Of a DNA stretch of 64,000 bases, positions 47,375-56,465 are shown piece by piece (within the stretch, counting starts at the first letter, position 1; the number at the start of each line of letters is the position of its first letter). Below the pieces are notes generated by a model, which was given only the letters and a program-made list of their open reading frames with translations, had not been told where the DNA came from and made no database searches. A program made the translations under genes and the position numbers. The stretch comes from Betaproteobacteria bacterium. Lineage in GTDB: Bacteria > Pseudomonadota > Gammaproteobacteria > Burkholderiales > SG8-39. The DNA is taken from contig JADJPT010000004.1 of NCBI GenBank assembly GCA_016713125.1, forward strand, positions 1 through 64,000, read 5' to 3'.

Positions 47375-48580
47375 CTATCCGGCGGATTTCGAGTGTCGGG
47401 TATGGGCGAACGCCCAGGGCCGCAGCGTAGCAAGGAAAATGGCCCAGGCGAACGCGAACGCGCCCAGAGCGTAGAAGCCCGCCACCAGGCCTATACGGTC
47501 GGCAAAAAAGCCCATGACCAGCGGCGTGGTGAGGTGCGACATGCCCCAGCCCAGCCCGCCCAGCGCGAGCGCCGAGCCGCGTTCGGCCGGGCCGGTCACC
47601 TCGCTCATGGTGATCTGAAAGTACAGGGTCATGATCCCCGAACCCAGGCCGACCACCAGCATCAGCAGGCTGATCGACAGCGGATGGTTGATCGCCGGCA
47701 GCAAGCCTACAGACAAGGCCACGGCAATGCCGGCGATGATGGGCGCCAGGCTTGCCGGTCCGGTCTTTACAAAGCGCGCCGCCACCAGGCCGGCGGCAAT
47801 CGAACCGACGGCGCGCAATGCAATCAGGATTCCGGAGGTCTCGGCGCTGTAGCCGTAGTCCTTCAGCAGCAGCGGGTAGAACGACATCGACAGCGAGAAC
47901 GGCAGTGCCGACAGATAGGCGCACATCACCGAGTAGTAGATCACGCGCATGCGCATCAGGCTCGCGTAGGCGGCGAATACGCTGCTGCCCGGCTTGTGCG
48001 GCTTGCGCGCGGCTTCGCGCAGCGGCAGGGCGACAAGCCAGGAGACCACGCCCATCGCGGCCAGCGTCACGAACGAGGCGGTAAAGCCGGCCAGCGCGAG
48101 GATGAAACCGGCTGAAGCGGTGCCCGCAATCTGCCCGACGTTGGTCAGTGCATTCAGCCGGCCCAGCTAGGTGCTGCGCTCGCCGGGCAGTTCCGAGGCC
48201 AGCGTCCAGGCGGATGGCCAGAACGCCGAGCGAGACAGCACCATCAGCACCTGGCAGCAGAACAGCGGCCAGAACCCGTGAGCGAACACGAAACCTGCGG
48301 CGCCCAGGGTGATCAGCCAGCACGAGGCCAGCATGATGCGTCGCCCGCCGATGCGGTCGGTATAGGCGCCGCCGACCAGGTTGAACGACATCTGAAAAAG
48401 CACCGGAATGGAGAACAGCGTGCCGATCTCCAGGCCGGAGAGCCCCTGCGCATGGGCGTACAGCGGGACGACCACGTAGCTCATCCCCAGGCCGTAGTTC
48501 CAGGTCAGCGAAGCGAAAAAGAGCGGCAGGTGGGGCACGGAGGCAGGGTCGCGGACGGCCGCGTGAGGCGTATCGTGCAT
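47375..48580 (-). CDS. MFS transporter, in-frame TAG
   Basis: About 400 codons encoding twelve membrane helices with the MFS loop motif GGAYTDRIGGRRIMLAS between helices 2 and 3. A TAG at 48167-48169 interrupts the frame between ELPGERST and LGRLNALTNVGQIAG, with the same frame continuing on both sides. One codon has therefore changed, or the sequence is wrong. If real, only the first four or five helices would be made. The start is the ATG at 48580. It is the first gene of the operon with the luciferase-like and 2-oxoglutarate oxygenase genes. Substrate unknown. Confidence 0.85.
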
Positions 48581-48694
48581 TGTAAGTCCTCGCCTCGCCA
48601 GGCGACCAAGCGTATGACTGTACGAAACAGAGGCCGGTGCGCCGCGCCAGTGGCGAATCGGCCGCCGAGCCATGGAGCCACAGAGGAGATCGCC

Positions 48695-49504
48695 ATGCGC
48701 ATGCCTGTCACCTTGCTGGCCATGCTGTTCGCCGCCCTGCCCGCCGTCGCCACCGCCGGCGGGGGCTGTGCGGCGCAGAGCGGCACCGTGACCATCGCGC
48801 TGGTCGAGCTGTACACCTCCGAGGGCTGCGACAGCTGCCCGCCGGCGGATCGCTGGCTCTCGGGGCTGCAGGCCCGCGGCTATGGACCGGATCGCGTGGT
48901 GCCGCTGGCGCTGCACGTCGATTACTGGGATTACATAGGCTGGAAGGATCCCTACGCAAAGCGCGAGTTCGCCACCCGGCAGAGGAAGCACGCGCAGATG
49001 AAGCGGGCGCGCATCGTCTATACGCCGCAGGTGCTGCTGCAGGGCGAGGATTTCCGCGGCTGGAGCGGTCGTGCGTTCGACCAGTCCGTGGCCAGGATCA
49101 ACGCGCGCCCGCCGCGCGCACGGCTCGCGCTGCGGCGGCCTGCCGCAGCGCCGGGAGCGTCGCCGGGCGCAACCCAGGGTGTGCTGGATGTCGAGTTGCG
49201 CGCCGAACTGCTGAACGCGGCCGAGCGCGGCGATGCGGCCGTGTTTCTCGCCGCGTACGAGAACAAGCTGTTGAGCAAGGTTGCAGCGGGAGAGAATCGC
49301 GGCAAATCCCTGGCGCATGACTTCGTGGTGCGCGAATGGATCGGACCGCTGGAGTTCGGCGCCACGCTGACCCTGACGCACAAGCGCGCGCTGCCGCTGT
49401 TGCCGAACGCCGATCCCGCGCAGTCCGGGGTGGCGGCCTTCGTGCAGAACCGCGCCAGCGGCGAAGTCCTGCAGGCGCTGATGCTGCCGCCATGCCCGGC
49501 CTGA
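48695..49504 (+). CDS. DUF1223 thioredoxin-fold exported protein
   Basis: A 269-residue protein with a signal peptide (MRMPVTLLAMLFAALPAVAT, cleaved near AGG). The family core is a thioredoxin-like fold with a CxxC pair in ELYTSEGCDSCPPADRWLS, then LALHVDYWDYIGWKDPYAKR and YTPQVLLQGEDFRGW. The CxxC suggests a periplasmic redox or metal role, but the function of the family is not known. AGAGGAGA precedes the ATG at 48695. It is divergent from the MFS operon, sharing a 114-base promoter region. Confidence 0.88.
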   Translation: MRMPVTLLAMLFAALPAVATAGGGCAAQSGTVTIALVELYTSEGCDSCPPADRWLSGLQARGYGPDRVVPLALHVDYWDYIGWKDPYAKREFATRQRKHAQMKRARIVYTPQVLLQGEDFRGWSGRAFDQSVARINARPPRARLALRRPAAAPGASPGATQGVLDVELRAELLNAAERGDAAVFLAAYENKLLSKVAAGENRGKSLAHDFVVREWIGPLEFGATLTLTHKRALPLLPNADPAQSGVAAFVQNRASGEVLQALMLPPCPA

Positions 49505-49516
49505 GATGGAAGAGTT

Positions 49517-49528
49517 GTCAATTTTGAC
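49517..49528. promoter_or_regulatory. 12-bp palindrome upstream of the lyase gene
   Basis: GTCAATTTTGAC is a perfect palindrome, extended imperfectly as TGTC...GACA. It lies in the 139-base, comparatively AT-rich gap before the lyase gene at 49644. It could be an operator for an unlinked regulator. No regulator gene is adjacent. Confidence 0.35.
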
Positions 49529-49643
49529 GACACCATTCACCGAAGATCCGCTCCACAGGCGGAGTTTCGACAAATAAAGTTCAACTTTCCTGTTTTGTCC
49601 CGGCGTGCCTTAAGATGCGTGCACTTCCCTCAAGGAGCGACGC

Positions 49644-51017
49644 ATGGCCACCACGGTTCTGGATTCGGTGCTGTTCCGCGATGCGTTCGGCACGCCCCGG
49701 ATGCGCGCCATCTTCGAGGACCGGGCGCTGATCGCGCGCTATGTCGAGGCGGAAGTCGCGCTGGCGCGTGCTGAAGGGCGCCTAGGCGTGATCCCCGCCG
49801 AGGCGGCGCGCGAGATCGCCGCGCGCTGCGACCCCGCGGCGCTCGACCTCGACGAACTGCGCCGCGAAACCGAGATCGTCGGCTATCCCATCCTGCCGCT
49901 GGTCCACCAGCTCGCCAGGCAGTGCGGCGAAGCGGGGCGCTACGTGCACTGGGGGGCCACCACGCAGGACATCATGGATACCGGCGTGGTGCTGCAGCTG
50001 CGCGCGGCGCTGGATCTCGTCGGCGAGGAACTCGAGGAACTGCGCACCATCCTGGCCGGGCTGGCCAGGCGCCATCGCGACACGCCGATGGCCGGGCGCA
50101 CGCATCTGCAGCAGGCCCTGCCGGTGACCTTCGGCTACAAGGCGGCGATCTGGCTGTCCATGCTCGACCGTCACGCCGAGCGCCTGACACAACTGCGGCC
50201 GCGCGTGCTGGTCGGCGAGTTCGCCGGCGCGGCCGGGACTCTGGCTTCGCTGGGCACGCGTGGCCTCGAGGTGCAGGCGCTGATGATGGAGGAGCTGGGC
50301 CTGGGCGTGCCGACCGCCACCTGGCACGTGGCGCGCGACGGCCTGGCCGAGGCCGTGAACTTCCTCGGATTGCTGACCGGCTCGCTGGGCAAGATCGCCT
50401 TCGACACCATGCTGATGGCCTCCACCGAGGTGGCCGAAGTCTACGAGCCCTTCGTCAAGGGGCGCGGCGCGAGCAGCACCATGCCGCAGAAGCGCAATCC
50501 GATCTCCAGCGAACTGATCCTGGCGGCCTCGAAAGCCGTGCGCCAGCACGCCGGCCTGATGCTCGACGCCATGGTGCAGGACTTCGAGCGTGCCACCGGA
50601 CCCTGGCATGCGGAGTGGATCGCCATTCCCGAGAGTTTCGTGCTGAGCGCCGGGGCGCTGCACCAGGCCAAGTTCATGCTGGGCGGACTGATCGTCGACG
50701 AGCGGCGCATGCGCGGCAACCTGGACATGACCTCCGGCCTGATCGTCGCCGAGGCGGTGATGATGGGACTGGCTCCGCACCTGGGCCGCAACGAGGCGCA
50801 CGATGTGGTGTACGCCGCCTGCCGCACGGTGAACGAGCGGGGCGGGCGGCTGGCCGACGTGCTATGTGCGATGCCCGAGGTGGCCGCGCGCCTGGATCGC
50901 GCCGCGGTCGAGCGACTGACCGATCCGGGCAATTACCTCGGCATGGCGCCCGCGATGGTGGATCGCGTGCTGGCCGGTCGCGGCCGGCCGGATCGCGCCG
51001 CCGATCCGACCGGCTAG
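49644..51017 (+). CDS. fumarase/aspartase superfamily lyase (PcaB/PurB-like)
   Basis: A 457-residue protein. The superfamily signature SSTMPQKRNPISSELILAAS (about residues 279-298) contains the flexible serine loop. The other two conserved regions are VHWGATTQDIMDTGV and AGRTHLQQALPVTFGYKAA. Similarity is closest to the 3-carboxymuconate cycloisomerase/adenylosuccinate lyase-like branch. No protocatechuate or purine genes are close, so the substrate is open. AAGGAG lies ten bases before the ATG. Its TAG shares the palindrome CTAG with the stop of the converging CoA-transferase gene. Confidence 0.85.
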   Translation: MATTVLDSVLFRDAFGTPRMRAIFEDRALIARYVEAEVALARAEGRLGVIPAEAAREIAARCDPAALDLDELRRETEIVGYPILPLVHQLARQCGEAGRYVHWGATTQDIMDTGVVLQLRAALDLVGEELEELRTILAGLARRHRDTPMAGRTHLQQALPVTFGYKAAIWLSMLDRHAERLTQLRPRVLVGEFAGAAGTLASLGTRGLEVQALMMEELGLGVPTATWHVARDGLAEAVNFLGLLTGSLGKIAFDTMLMASTEVAEVYEPFVKGRGASSTMPQKRNPISSELILAASKAVRQHAGLMLDAMVQDFERATGPWHAEWIAIPESFVLSAGALHQAKFMLGGLIVDERRMRGNLDMTSGLIVAEAVMMGLAPHLGRNEAHDVVYAACRTVNERGGRLADVLCAMPEVAARLDRAAVERLTDPGNYLGMAPAMVDRVLAGRGRPDRAADPTG

Positions 51018-52250
51018 ATGGCGCCTTCGGCGGCCAGCCTGTCGATCGCGGCGTCGGCGTAGCCGAGTTCGGCCAGCACGGCGCGCGTGTGCTGGCCGAT
51101 GCCGGGCACCGCGCTGATCGCAGGCTCCATGCCGGCGATGTTCAGCGGCGGCAGCATGGCGTCCAGCGTGCCGGCCGGCGAGCCGACCTCGCGCCAGCGT
51201 CCGCGCGCCTCGAGCTGGGGATGATCCCAGAACTGCTGCATGGTGTTCAGGCGCGCGTTGGCGATGCCGGCAGCCTCCAGCCGTTCGATGACCTGCGCGA
51301 CGGTAAGCCGCGCGAACACCGATTCGATCAACGCGTTCATCTCGGCGCGATGTGCGTTGCGCGCGCTGCCGCCGGCGTAGCGCGGGTCGCGCGGCAGCTC
51401 GGGTTGTTCGAGCACCTGGGCGCAGAAGCGCGCGAACTCGCGCTCGTTCTGTATGCCCAGGAACACCGTGCCGTCGCTGGCGCGGAACGGCCCGTATGGC
51501 ACGATGGTGGCGTGGAAGGCGCCGGTGCGCGGCGGCGGCGTGCCGCCGTAGGCGGTGAAGTAGGCCGGGAACCCCAGCCATTCACCGAGCGACTCGAACA
51601 TCGAGATGTCCAGCGTCGCACCTTCGCCGGTGGCCTGACGGCGGTACAGCGCGGCAAGGATGCCCGAGAACGCATACATGCCGGCCGAAATGTCGGCGAT
51701 CGGGATGCCGGCCTTGGAGGGTTGCTCCTGCGTGCCGGTCACCGAGCATGCCGGTCTCGCATTGCACCAGCAGGTCGTAGGCGCGCTTGTCGCTGTAGGG
51801 TCCGCTCTCCCCGTAACCGGAGATGCCGCACCAGATCAGCCCGGGGTGCCTGGCGCGCAGTTCCTCGGCCCCCAGCCCCAGGCGCGCCGCGGCGCCCGGC
51901 GCGAGGTTCTGCACGAAGACGTCCGCTCCGGCCACCAGCCTGGCGAGGATGGCTTTGACCTCAGGGTGCTTGGCGTCCAGCGCGATGCTCTCCTTGGAGC
52001 GGTTCACCCAGACGAAGTGCGAAGACAATCCCTGCACCGTGCTGTCGTAGGCGCGCGCCGCATCGCCCACGCCGGGCCGCTCGATCTTGATCACACGGGC
52101 ACCGAGTTCGGCGAGCTGGCGGGTGCAGAAGGGCGCGGCGATCACCTGTTCCAGGGCCACCACCGTGATGCCGGCCAGCGGCAGCGAACCCGCGCGCAGC
52201 GCAGGTGAACCGGACGAGGCGTGTGAAGTATCTGCGTTGGTCTTGTTCAT
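51014..52250 (-). CDS. CaiB/BaiF (family III) CoA-transferase, one frameshift
   Basis: About 411 residues. The N-terminal part has the family opening LAGITVVALEQVIAAPFCTR, then RVIKIERPGVGDAAR and the active-site aspartate region SKESIALDAKHPEVKAIL. After a frame change near 51745 the protein resumes with VTGTQEQPSKAGIPIADISA and WLGFPAYFTAYGG. The enzyme moves CoA between carboxylic acids. Formyl-, succinyl- or mesaconyl-type substrates are possible. It converges on the lyase gene, which might act on the same metabolite, but the two are not co-transcribed. Confidence 0.87.
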
Positions 52251-52298
52251 GCCTGCATTTTACGCGGAGCGGCGGGCGCCGCGCCCGTCCGCCGCCCG

Positions 52299-53636
52299 CT
52301 AGTAGTGAAACTCGGCGAACACGATATGGCCGTCCCGTGCCGGCCAGTTCCGCACCGTCATCGATTCCCCGTTGAATCGTGCGCGCACGGCGCGCAGCGG
52401 CCCGGCCGGCAGCAACAGCTTGCCGACCGCCACGCCGGGCACGCCCTCGTTGATGCCCGGCGGCACCTTGCCGTCGAGCGTGAAGATGTCGCGTCCATGG
52501 CCGAAGTAGCCGCGCGGCCGGCTGATCGAGACCACGCTGCCGGCCGAAGCGTCGGCCTTGGCGATCGTCGCCGGGCGCAGGTGGACCAGCTTGCTCGAGC
52601 GCGGAAACGGCGAGCGGTAGACATGCGTGATCGAGTGACCCGGCGCCGTGACGACGAACTCGTAGTAGGCGCCCGCCTGCGCTGCGAACAGCCCCCACGG
52701 GCCATCGGTGGCGGTGGTCCTTGCATGCACTGCCGCGCCGCGCCGCTCGCCGGTGTCGGGCGCGACTTCGTAGACTTCGACCCGCGCCCCGGCGACCGGC
52801 AGGTTGGTCGGCACACCGGCCTGCATGCCGTTGACCTTGCCGTCGAGGACGATGCGCTGCTCGGCGGCGATGCTCGTCTGCGCCGGCCTGCGTCCGGTGA
52901 TGAAGCGGTACATCTCGGCGAAAGCGGGTTCGCCGTAGGAGGTCTCCCGATGATCGATTTTCGGAATCACCACGTTCTCCGCGCCCTTCAACGCAGGGCC
53001 GTCGTGGCCCACCCCGGTCGGCCGTCCGGGCTTGCCGAGGAAACGACCGTCCGGATGCGCGTATTTGTCGTTGCTGTCGCTGCGGATGGTCATGAAGCGC
53101 ACGCCTTCGACCACTTCGTTCGCGCTGGCATTCAGCTGGGTCAGGAACGGCCCCTTGCCGTTGAACTCGTTGCCGCGTGACTCCTCCCAGTCGGAGGTGC
53201 CGTGGTTGGGCGTGCCGCCCAGGATGGCGTGCGAGACGCTGGCAGCGCCACCGCCGTTCTTGATGTAGTTGCGGATTGCGTTTCCGCCGCGCGAGTTGCC
53301 CACCAGAACGACCTTGTCGTGACCGGTGGCTCGTTTCACCTCCTCGACCTTTTCGGCCAGCTGCTGCATGGACTCGGTGCTCGAGGAGCGCAGGGCCTGC
53401 GGCTGGGCGTCGACGCTGCGCGCGAGCGGATGGCGGAAATCGATCGCGTGCAGCAGGTCGCGCGGGTAGCCGTTCGATTCGAAGCGCCATACGGTGGTGA
53501 TCCACTGCGCAGCCATGTCGCCGTTGCCGTGCACGAAGACGATGGGCGGCTGGCGGTCTGCGGCCTCCGGGAGCTGGGCGCAGCCGGCGAGCGCCAGCAG
53601 GAGGATCAGAAAGCTGCGGCGCGCGAGCTGCTGCAT
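52299..53636 (-). CDS. lipoprotein alpha/beta hydrolase (esterase-like)
   Basis: A 445-residue protein. The N-terminus MQQLARRSFLILLLALAGC is a lipoprotein signal with lipobox LAGC, so it is membrane-anchored in the periplasm or outer membrane. The hydrolase domain has the oxyanion segment PPIVFVHGNGDMAAQW, the nucleophile elbow VGNSRGGNAIRNY and a candidate acid/histidine pair in VVIPKIDHRETSYG. After residue 290 comes a beta-rich region (LPVAGARVEVYEVAPDTG) resembling a carboxypeptidase-regulatory or Ig-like module. A lipid or polyester substrate is likely. The start at 53636 is set by the signal peptide. Confidence 0.82.
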   Translation of the reverse strand: MQQLARRSFLILLLALAGCAQLPEAADRQPPIVFVHGNGDMAAQWITTVWRFESNGYPRDLLHAIDFRHPLARSVDAQPQALRSSSTESMQQLAEKVEEVKRATGHDKVVLVGNSRGGNAIRNYIKNGGGAASVSHAILGGTPNHGTSDWEESRGNEFNGKGPFLTQLNASANEVVEGVRFMTIRSDSNDKYAHPDGRFLGKPGRPTGVGHDGPALKGAENVVIPKIDHRETSYGEPAFAEMYRFITGRRPAQTSIAAEQRIVLDGKVNGMQAGVPTNLPVAGARVEVYEVAPDTGERRGAAVHARTTATDGPWGLFAAQAGAYYEFVVTAPGHSITHVYRSPFPRSSKLVHLRPATIAKADASAGSVVSISRPRGYFGHGRDIFTLDGKVPPGINEGVPGVAVGKLLLPAGPLRAVRARFNGESMTVRNWPARDGHIVFAEFHY

Positions 53637-53769
53637 GGTGACGCCTCCGGGCGGGACAAAGGTGCGAGGTATAGCAGAGTTGCATGTCGATTTCACCGCC
53701 TGCGGCCCGCCATGCGGTTCGCGGGCATGGTTGCGCCGGACTGCGGCGCGAGGGACACTAGCGACCGTC

Positions 53770-54207
53770 ATGGAACCCTATCTCCTCTGGATCATCGCCG
53801 GCTTTGCGCTGGCCATCGTCGAGTTGCTGACCGGCACCTTCTACCTGCTGATGCTCGCTGCGGCGGCGTTCGGCGCCGGGGCGATTGCCTGGGCGGGCCA
53901 GGGCTTCCCGCTGCAGGCCGTGGTTGCCGCGGGGATCGCCGCGGCCGGCTGCTGGGCCGTACACATCTGGCGCGCGAAGAACGCCACCGAGCAGATGGCG
54001 CCCGTGGATGCAGGGCAGCCCGCGAACTTCGAATCCTGGATCGACGAATCCGCCGGTCTGGCGCGCGTGCGTTACCGCGGCGCGAGCTGGGAGGCGCGCA
54101 TCGCGGCGGCCGGCGAGGGCGCGGGCGGGCTGCAGCCCGGCGCCCTGCTGTACGTGACGCAAACCCGCGGCAGCATGCTGGAAGTGGCGCGCAATCGCCC
54201 GCTCTGA
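53770..54207 (+). CDS. NfeD family membrane protein
   Basis: A 145-residue protein. Three or so membrane helices (LLWIIAGFALAIVELLTGTF, AAAAFGAGAIAWAG, LQAVVAAGIAAAGCWAVHIW) are followed by the small OB-fold NfeD domain (GLARVRYRGASWEARI, LYVTQTRGSMLEVARN). It is encoded 45 bases before an SPFH/stomatin gene. This pairing is a conserved membrane-quality or microdomain module in bacteria. Confidence 0.9.
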   Translation: MEPYLLWIIAGFALAIVELLTGTFYLLMLAAAAFGAGAIAWAGQGFPLQAVVAAGIAAAGCWAVHIWRAKNATEQMAPVDAGQPANFESWIDESAGLARVRYRGASWEARIAAAGEGAGGLQPGALLYVTQTRGSMLEVARNRPL

Positions 54208-54252
54208 AGGCCCCTCATCCCGTTCGTTCCCGCATTACGCAAGGAGCTTCCC

Positions 54253-55237
54253 ATGTTCGCCAAACTTCTGGTCGCCGTCGCCGTCTCGATCGCCGCCGGC
54301 TTCATTCCGGCCACGCAGGGCTATGCGGTGTGGATCTTCTTCATCGCGGTCATCGTGGTGTTTGTCATCGAGGGCGTGCGCATCGTTCCGCAGCAGTACG
54401 CATGGGTGGTCGAGCGTCTGGGCAAGTTTCACGGCACGCTCGAACCCGGCCTGAACCTGATCATCCCGTTCCTCGATCGCGTCGCCTACCAGCACAGCCT
54501 GAAGGAGGTGCCGCTCGACGTCCCCGAGCAGATCTGCATCACGCGACAATACGCAATTGGGCGTCGACGGCATCCTCTACTACCAGGTCATGGATCCGCG
54601 CCTGGCCTCTACGGCTCTTCCAACTACATCATGGCGATCGTGCAGCTGGCGCAGACCACGCTGAGGAGCGAGATCGGCAAGATGGAACTCGACAAGACTT
54701 TCGAGTCGCGTGAAGACATCAACCGCCAGATCGTCGCGGCGCTGGATGAAGCCGGGCGCAACTGGGGCATCAAGGTGCTGCGCTACGAGATCAAGAGCCT
54801 GACGCCGCCGGAATCCATCCTGCGCTCCATGCAGCAGCAGATCACCGCCGAACGCGAGAAGCGTGCGCTGATCGCCAAGTCCGAGGGTCAGCGCCAGGAG
54901 GAGATCAACATCGCCGACGGCAAGAAGCAGGCCGCGGTGCTCGAGTCCGAGGGCGAGAAGGCCGCCGCCATCAACCGCGCGCAGGGCGAGGCCACGGCGC
55001 TGCGCCTGATCGCCGAGGGCCAACGCCGCCGCCGTGAAAGCGGTCGGCGAGGCGATTTCCGACAAGGGTGGCATGGACGCGGCCAACCTCAAGGTGGCGC
55101 AGGAGTACATCCTGGCCTTCGGCAATCTCGCGAAAACGAGCAACACCGTGATCGTGCCGGCCAACGCCGCCGACATCGCCGGCATGGTGACCACTGCGAT
55201 GACGGTGCTCGACAAGACGCGCGCCGCCGGCAAGTAG
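54253..55237 (+). CDS. SPFH/Band 7 (stomatin-like) protein, three frameshifts
   Basis: About 327 residues. An N-terminal membrane helix (AVWIFFIAVIVVFVIEGVRI) leads to the SPFH domain (VERLGKFHGTLEPGLNLIIP, ALDEAGRNWGIKVLRYEIKS) and a coiled-coil tail (AKSEGQRQEEINIADGKKQA). Two compensating indels scramble 54545-54610. The other frame there reads RDNTQLGVDGILYYQVMDPR. A third shift near 55020 is needed to reach the end at 55237. It forms a membrane scaffold with the NfeD protein upstream and resembles QmcA/stomatin. Confidence 0.9.
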
Positions 55238-55243
55238 GAAGCG

Positions 55244-55480
55244 ATGAAGGCGAGGATCCCCGCGCGCTACGCGAACCTGCTGTTCGGCGGCATGCTTTCC
55301 ATGCTGATGGTGACCATCATTTCCGGCACGGTGGTCGCCATCACCAACGGCGTGAACGAGCGCATGCCCGAACTCTGGCTGCGCGGCTTCCTGACCGCCT
55401 GGCCGATCGCCTTTCCTTCGGTCGTAATCCTCGCCCCCAGGGTGCGCAGGCTGGTCAATGCGCTGATCGCGCCGAATTGA
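55244..55480 (+). CDS. DUF2798 small membrane protein
   Basis: A 78-residue protein with two membrane helices (LLFGGMLSMLMVTIISGTVV and WLRGFLTAWPIAFPSVVILA) linked by a short loop, the standard DUF2798 layout. It starts 6 bases after the SPFH gene and is probably co-transcribed with it. The function of the family is unknown. Confidence 0.85.
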   Translation: MKARIPARYANLLFGGMLSMLMVTIISGTVVAITNGVNERMPELWLRGFLTAWPIAFPSVVILAPRVRRLVNALIAPN

Positions 55481-55562
55481 CGTTGGATGAGGCGGCCGCG
55501 CGAAGCGCGAAGGCGCGCCGCGCGGGATAGAATCGCGCCTTGAGAATTCCGGAGACGCCGTC

Positions 55563-55953
55563 ATGCCCGTATCGGCGATGAACCATTTCACCGTCCTCAC
55601 CGACGACCTGGATGCCGCTCGCGTTCTACGCCGAGCACCTGGGACTGGAGCCCGGCGCCCGCCCGCCCTTCGCGTTTCCCGGGGCCTGGCTGTATGCGCG
55701 CGGCGGCTCGGAGGCAATCCTGCACGTCATCGCCGGGCGCCAGCGCGCCGAACTGGTGAAGGGCGCGATCGATCACATGGCGTTCAGCGCCACCGGTCTG
55801 GTCGAGGCGGTCGACAGACTCAAGTTGCAGGGCCGCAGCTACGAGTTGCGCAAGCTGCCGGGCTACGGTACCTGGCAGCTGTTCTTTCTCGATCCCAATG
55901 GCGCCAAGGTCGAACTCGATTTCGATCCCGCCGAGCCGGGGCCGGCGGCATGA
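55563..55953 (+). CDS. glyoxalase/VOC-superfamily protein, one frameshift
   Basis: About 129 residues. It starts MPVSAMNHFTVLTDDLDA and, after one extra base near 55610, continues LAFYAEHLGLEPGARPPFAF, then IDHMAFSATGLVEAVDRLKL and WQLFFLDPNGAKVELDFDP. The metal-ligand pattern of the VOC fold (an N-terminal His, a central His and a C-terminal Glu) is present. It is probably a small-molecule dioxygenase, isomerase or resistance protein. The substrate is unknown. GGAG and a TAGAAT box (55528-55533) lie upstream. Confidence 0.82.
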
Positions 55954-55960
55954 TCCGTCG

Positions 55961-56446
55961 ATGAAGTGGCAGATCGTGACCGGACGCGCGCGCATCATCG
56001 CCGCGCCGTCGGCGGTGTGGCAATGGGTGGCCCAGCCGCGCGGCTGGGTGTCCTGGATCCCGAAGATCGAGGATGTGGTGCCCTATACCCTCGACGCGCC
56101 GGGGCCGGGTTGGCGCTTTCGCATCGCCTATCGCATGCAGAAGCGGGCGCGGCTCGCCGAGGCCGAATTGATCGAATTCGAGCCCGGCCGGCGACTGGTG
56201 TGCCGCACCACGGGCGGAGACCTCAAGCCCGGCGGCGAGATCCTCGAAACCTACACGCTGGAGGCCGATGAGGACACCACCGTGCTCACGCATGCGATCG
56301 ACCTCTCGGGCTCGCGCATGCCGCTGATTGCGCGCGCCGCGGCGGTGGTGCTGAACGGCATGTTCAACGCCAATGCCCGCCTCGGCCACGTGGCCAATCT
56401 CAAGCAACTGATCGAGGATGGCCTGCCGCCGCCGCTGAGCCGCTGA
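55961..56446 (+). CDS. SRPBCC (START/polyketide cyclase-like) protein
   Basis: A 161-residue protein with a single SRPBCC fold. It shows RARIIAAPSAVWQWVAQPRG, then WVSWIPKIEDVVPY, and ends in a long helix (LIARAAAVVLNGMFNANARL). Such proteins bind hydrophobic ligands in a deep pocket. The ATG at 55961 is 8 bases after the VOC gene stop, so the pair is probably co-expressed. Function is unknown. Confidence 0.8.
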   Translation: MKWQIVTGRARIIAAPSAVWQWVAQPRGWVSWIPKIEDVVPYTLDAPGPGWRFRIAYRMQKRARLAEAELIEFEPGRRLVCRTTGGDLKPGGEILETYTLEADEDTTVLTHAIDLSGSRMPLIARAAAVVLNGMFNANARLGHVANLKQLIEDGLPPPLSR

Positions 56447-56465
56447 GCCGTCGGAACGCGAGGTC

